From Streptacidiphilus sp. P02-A3a (GTDB lineage: Bacteria > Actinomycetota > Actinomycetes > Streptomycetales > Streptomycetaceae), in NCBI RefSeq assembly GCF_014084105.1, contig NZ_CP048289.1:4101922-4165921 (forward strand): a DNA stretch of 64,000 nt, written 5' to 3'. A program made the translations under genes and the position numbers. Below the pieces are notes generated by a model. It had not been told where the DNA came from, did no database searches, and worked only from the letters and a program-made list of their open reading frames with translations. Shown here piece after piece: positions 62,790 to 64,000 of this stretch (within the stretch, counting starts at the first letter, position 1; each line of letters starts with the position of its first letter).

Positions 62790-64000
62790 TTAGGTCTCTG
62801 GCCAGCGGGGTCGGGTTTCGTCGATGTCGAGGAGTTCGAGCAGGTGTGCTTGGATTCCTCGGCTGATGAGGATGGCGGGTGGGTCGGTGGTGGTGCCGGG
62901 GCGGAGTGTGAGGTCTTCGAGGTGGTAGAGGATCATGCGTCCGGTGGGGCGGACTCTGCGGTTGTCGGGGTAGAGGCCTGTCATGGTCTGGGCGGGTTCC
63001 AGGGCTTGGCGGACCTGGCGTTCGATCAGGCAGTAGACCAGCAGGGCCAGGCAGATCACGGTGATCAGGGCCGTGATGCGGCGGTTGTGCTCCAGGAAGA
63101 GCGGTGCGACGGCCAGGGGGCCCTTGAACTCGCTGTAGCGGCGTTCGACCACGCCCTGGCCCTTGTAGCGCCGGAAGACCTCGGCGGCGTCGGCTTCCTG
63201 CGGGGTCAGGGTGGTGACCAGGCAGTACCAGCCGTCGGCGGCCGTTTCGGTGTCCAGGGTGTCCTGGTCGAAGTGCCAGGCCAGGACCGGTTTCCCGGCG
63301 GGGTCGGTGGTGACGGCGGTGCGCAGGCAGCCTGTGACCCGGCGGGACTTGGCGATCACGGCGATGCGGGCCTGGACGCTGTCGGTGGTGGGGCAGTGGC
63401 GCCCGCCGGCGGAGCGTTGCAGTTTGTCCAGGTCTTCGGCGGCCCTGGCGAGGCGTTTGTCGCGTGCTTTGCGCTGGCCGGCGGCGTTGCCGCTGGAGTG
63501 GACCTGGATCCGGCGCAGACGGTGGACCGGGTCGCGCTTGCGCGGTCCGGCCAGGTGGTTGACGTCTTCCAGGACGCGGTAGGACTCGCGCTGGTCGGCG
63601 GGGGTGTTCCGCTCGCGGTCGCGGTCGTTGACGTAGTCGACCAGCTCGGCGGCCCCCGGGTCGAGGGCGGCGTAGAAGCCGGCTCTGACCTGGGCGGCGG
63701 GCAGGGGGGCGACGAAGCCGACCCCGGCGTCCAGCAGGGCGGTGATGTTCGGGTAGGACACCAGTTTGGAGTCCGCGACCAGCGGGAAGTCCTTGCGGTC
63801 GGCGATCTTCCGCAGGGCGTTCATCGCACCGACAGCCTGGGCGACCTCGCCCGCGCCGCCGTCGTAGGCGCGGTGGAAGACGGGGACGCCGCCGTCGCGG
63901 GTGAGGGCCAGTCCGGCCTGGACCTGTTTCAAGTCCACCCGCCGGTCCTTGGGATGACCGTACCTGACCTGCGGGTACCCCTCCTCCTGGTCGTCGTGGG
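62790..64000 (-). CDS. IS1634-family transposase, N-terminus outside window
   Basis: Open at the right edge: the reading frame continues through GYPQVRYGHPKDRRVDLKQ to base 64000, so the start lies beyond. Typical blocks are RAYDGGAGEV, FPLVADSKLVSYPNITALL, GWYCLVTTLTPQEADAAEVF, RYKGQGVVERRYSEFKGPL and VCLALLVYCLIERQVR. About 400 residues are visible. It ends 24 bp from the IS982 outer end. Confidence 0.85.
   Translation of the reverse strand, partial: HDDQEEGYPQVRYGHPKDRRVDLKQVQAGLALTRDGGVPVFHRAYDGGAGEVAQAVGAMNALRKIADRKDFPLVADSKLVSYPNITALLDAGVGFVAPLPAAQVRAGFYAALDPGAAELVDYVNDRDRERNTPADQRESYRVLEDVNHLAGPRKRDPVHRLRRIQVHSSGNAAGQRKARDKRLARAAEDLDKLQRSAGGRHCPTTDSVQARIAVIAKSRRVTGCLRTAVTTDPAGKPVLAWHFDQDTLDTETAADGWYCLVTTLTPQEADAAEVFRRYKGQGVVERRYSEFKGPLAVAPLFLEHNRRITALITVICLALLVYCLIERQVRQALEPAQTMTGLYPDNRRVRPTGRMILYHLEDLTLRPGTTTDPPAILISRGIQAHLLELLDIDETRPRWPET

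Overview
The window is very GC-rich, with strong third-position G/C bias, GTG and TTG starts, many ATGA/GTGA stop-start overlaps and StrR-, DasR- and LuxR-type regulation. This points to an actinomycete of the Streptomyces/Kitasatospora group. Most of it is a hybrid polyketide/non-ribosomal peptide cluster that runs off the left edge. The right end is a pile-up of insertion sequences.

Left block (1-17.9 kb): the 3' part of a two-module type I PKS, a StrR-like activator, a type II thioesterase, a secreted peptidase-like protein that has lost most of its catalytic residues, a P450 and a small conserved-looking protein. The gap before the thioesterase holds GTTCAACTG-N11-CAGTTGAAC, which has the layout of a StrR operator. 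PKS module 1 is fully reducing and module 2 has a working-looking KR but a dead DH, so the last extension should leave a 3-hydroxyacyl chain.

Transport and housekeeping block (18-30.4 kb): a heterodimeric ABC exporter, a two-component system, a DUF2306 membrane protein, a metallophosphoesterase, an S9 peptidase, a broken hydrolase fused to a P-loop fragment, and a divergent WYL regulator/DinB pair.

NRPS core (30.4-49.6 kb): two divergent operons. On the minus strand are a C-A-PCP-C-A-PCP synthetase, a free carrier protein and a free C domain. On the plus strand six genes overlap end to end: AMP ligase, C-PCP didomain, E1alpha, E1beta and E2 of a 2-oxoacid dehydrogenase (no E3), and a C-A-PCP-TE-MFS fusion. 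A-domain codes read from the sequence suggest Gly, a basic residue (Lys/Orn-like) and Ser. The TE has Cys where Ser is usual. A reasonable model is a 3-hydroxyacyl peptide ending in Ser, released by a Cys thioesterase and exported by the transporter fused to it. The structure is inference.

Cluster edge (49.6-54.6 kb): an N,N-dimethylformamidase-like protein with a C-terminal propeller behind DasR/chitinase-type boxes, a FabL-like reductase remnant, an enoyl-CoA hydratase, a CoA-transferase/racemase and a GNAT acetyltransferase.

Mobile block (54.7-64 kb): ISL3, IS701, IS982 and IS1634 family elements with a few small unknown genes. The IS982 transposase is split by a 2.2-kb group II intron whose boundaries can be placed to the base; exact splicing restores a 297-residue transposase.
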